Assembly (NCBI GenBank): GCA_026989475.1
Contig: JALSJG010000266.1
Span: forward strand, 1-7,808
Source of the DNA: Thermaceae bacterium
Lineage (GTDB): Bacteria > Deinococcota > Deinococci > Deinococcales > Marinithermaceae
Direction of reading: 5' to 3'
DNA: 7,808 bases
The notes under the pieces are model-generated. The model was not told where the DNA came from. It did not search any database and worked only from the letters and a program-made list of their open reading frames with translations. Below are positions 6,897 through 7,808 of the stretch, in pieces (position 1 is the stretch's first letter; each line of letters starts with the position of its first letter). The position numbers were made by a program, and so were the translations under genes.

Positions 6897-7808
6897 GCGC
6901 AGCAGGAAAGCCTTTTTATCTCGGTGTCCAGCGCCTGGGCGACCAGGCGCACCCCCACGGCGAGGGTCAGGCAGGGGTGGTAGGTCTCGGTCAGGTCCTG
7001 GTAGGAAAGCCCGTGCTTGACCGCCAGCACCCCCTCCTGGAGGACGTCGCCCGCCTCGGGCGCCAGTATGTGGAGGCCCAGCACGGCCCCGAGGCCCCCA
7101 CCACGATCTTGAAAAACCCCCGGGTGCCGAAGGCCGCCAGCGCCCGGGGTTGCTCGGCGAGGTTGAGCCGGGCGACCCGGACGCCCTCCTCCCGGCCTCG
7201 CGCCTCGGCTTCGGTGAGGCCCACCGCGGCCAGCGCCGGGTCGGTGAAGGTCAGCCGGGGCACGGCGGAAAGGTCGAGGCGTTCGCTCGCCCCCAGGGCG
7301 TTTCTGGCCGCCACCCGATCCGATTGGGCGGCGACGTAGACGAACTGGGACAGCCCGGCGACGTCGCCGGCAGCGTAGACCCTGGGGTTCGAGGTGGCGA
7401 GCCGATCATCTACGCGTAAAAATCCCCGTTCGTCGCGCGATGCCAGCCGCAGCCAGGTTCAGGTCGGCGAGGCGCGGGCGTCGGCCGGTGGCCACGAGCA
7501 GCTGTTCCGCCTCGAAGGTCCCGGTGTCGGCGTGGACCCGAAAACCGTTCCCCCCTTCCACCCGCTCGACCCGAACGCGGGTCTGGATCGCGATCCCCTC
7601 CCGCTCGAGGTAGCCGGCCAGGGCCCCGCGAGCTCCTCGTCCTCGGAGGGAAGGACGCGGGGGTGGCCTCGAGCACGGTGACCCGGCTCCCCAGCCGGTG
7701 GTAGGCCTGGACCAGCTCCAGCCCCACCGCCCCGCCCCCGATTACCAGGAGGCTTTCGGGAAGCGCGTGGGAGGTGGTGGCCTCGAGGCAGGTCCAGGGC
7801 CGGCTCTC
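6893..7808 (-). pseudogene. merA: Mercuric reductase MerA, C-terminal two-thirds, with four frame breaks (5' end off the right edge)
   Basis: MerA is a cytosolic flavoenzyme that uses NADPH to reduce Hg(II) to volatile Hg(0). Joining frames restores a continuous chain: LPESLLVIGGGAVGLELVQA (NADPH-binding GxGxxG-like turn), LLVATGRRP, a region ending in VYAAGDVAGLSQFVYVAAQ (second FAD motif), RLTFTDPALAAVGLTEAEA opening the dimer domain, and the terminal LSCCA, the paired cysteines that capture Hg(II) and set MerA apart from lipoamide dehydrogenases. Frame breaks fall at about 7659-7663 (one base missing in a G5 run), 7621-7627 (one missing), 7433-7440 (net +1 or -2 in a CG repeat) and 7085-7090 (one missing). 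The Hg-binding tyrosine (Y605 in Bacillus MerA numbering) is Cys here. The N-terminal half with the CxxxxC redox site is outside the window. It is either a decaying gene or a stretch of indel-prone sequencing; all other genes here are intact. Confidence 0.75.

Noticed and set aside
6891..6917. GGCT...AGCC followed by TTTTT after the small membrane gene, as an intrinsic terminator
   Set aside because: The stem is only 4 bp with a 14-base loop, and the T run encodes lysine codons of merA on the other strand. Too weak to call.
6991..7314. Separate short genes in the right-hand 900 bases (minus strand)
   Set aside because: The short frames here are consecutive pieces of one MerA protein in different frames, not independent genes.
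6893..7808. Dihydrolipoamide dehydrogenase or glutathione reductase remnant
   Set aside because: The fold is shared, but the LSCCA end and the dimer-domain wording follow MerA, and the His-x(4)-Glu catalytic pair of the other enzymes is not present near the C-terminus.

Overview
This is a GC-rich, gene-dense bacterial segment. The gene content and protein character point to the Thermaceae branch of Deinococcota (Thermus, Meiothermus, Oceanithermus, Marinithermus and relatives). The best evidence is an SoxB-type-free, caa3-type terminal oxidase encoded by two genes: a subunit II with a fused C-terminal cytochrome c, and a fused subunit I/III of about 790 residues with the A2-type YS motif. This architecture and length match the Thermus thermophilus caa3 oxidase as I remember it. 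The genus cannot be fixed without a search.

Layout from left to right. Positions 1-1311 (minus) hold the first 437 codons of the disaggregase ClpB; the rest lies beyond the left edge. A textbook sigma-A promoter and a 19-bp near-perfect palindrome lie in the 77-bp divergent gap before a 120-residue hotdog acyl-CoA thioesterase (1389-1751, plus). A 97-bp gap with a hairpin and a promoter candidate leads into ctaC (1849-2871) and ctaD (2881-5253), which are 9 bp apart and clearly one operon. A GC-rich hairpin (5257-5283) follows ctaD. Next come a GlcD/LDHD-type FAD-linked 2-hydroxyacid dehydrogenase (5303-6685) and, one base after its stop, a 69-residue two-helix membrane protein (6687-6896). 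The right end (6893-7808, minus) is the 3' part of a mercuric reductase (MerA) gene. Its frame is broken at four places, and it converges on the small membrane gene with overlapping stop codons.

How the genes fit together: ctaCD makes the core of a proton-pumping oxidase that takes electrons through its own tethered cytochrome c and reduces O2. The FAD dehydrogenase could feed electrons from D-lactate or a similar hydroxyacid into the same chain, but no partner gene shows how. ClpB is a heat-shock chaperone with its own regulated promoter, and it carries a well-formed second ribosome-binding site for an N-terminally truncated form. The merA remnant is unrelated in function.

Most of the window is ordinary housekeeping DNA, and I see no new multi-gene system. 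The points most worth checking are the HAIR-spaced palindrome over the clpB promoter, the internal ClpB start, the multiply frameshifted merA with its Hg-site tyrosine changed to cysteine, and the unassigned small membrane protein. No stretch over 100 bases lacks a gene or gene remnant. I see no RNA gene, CRISPR array, insertion sequence or long repeat.
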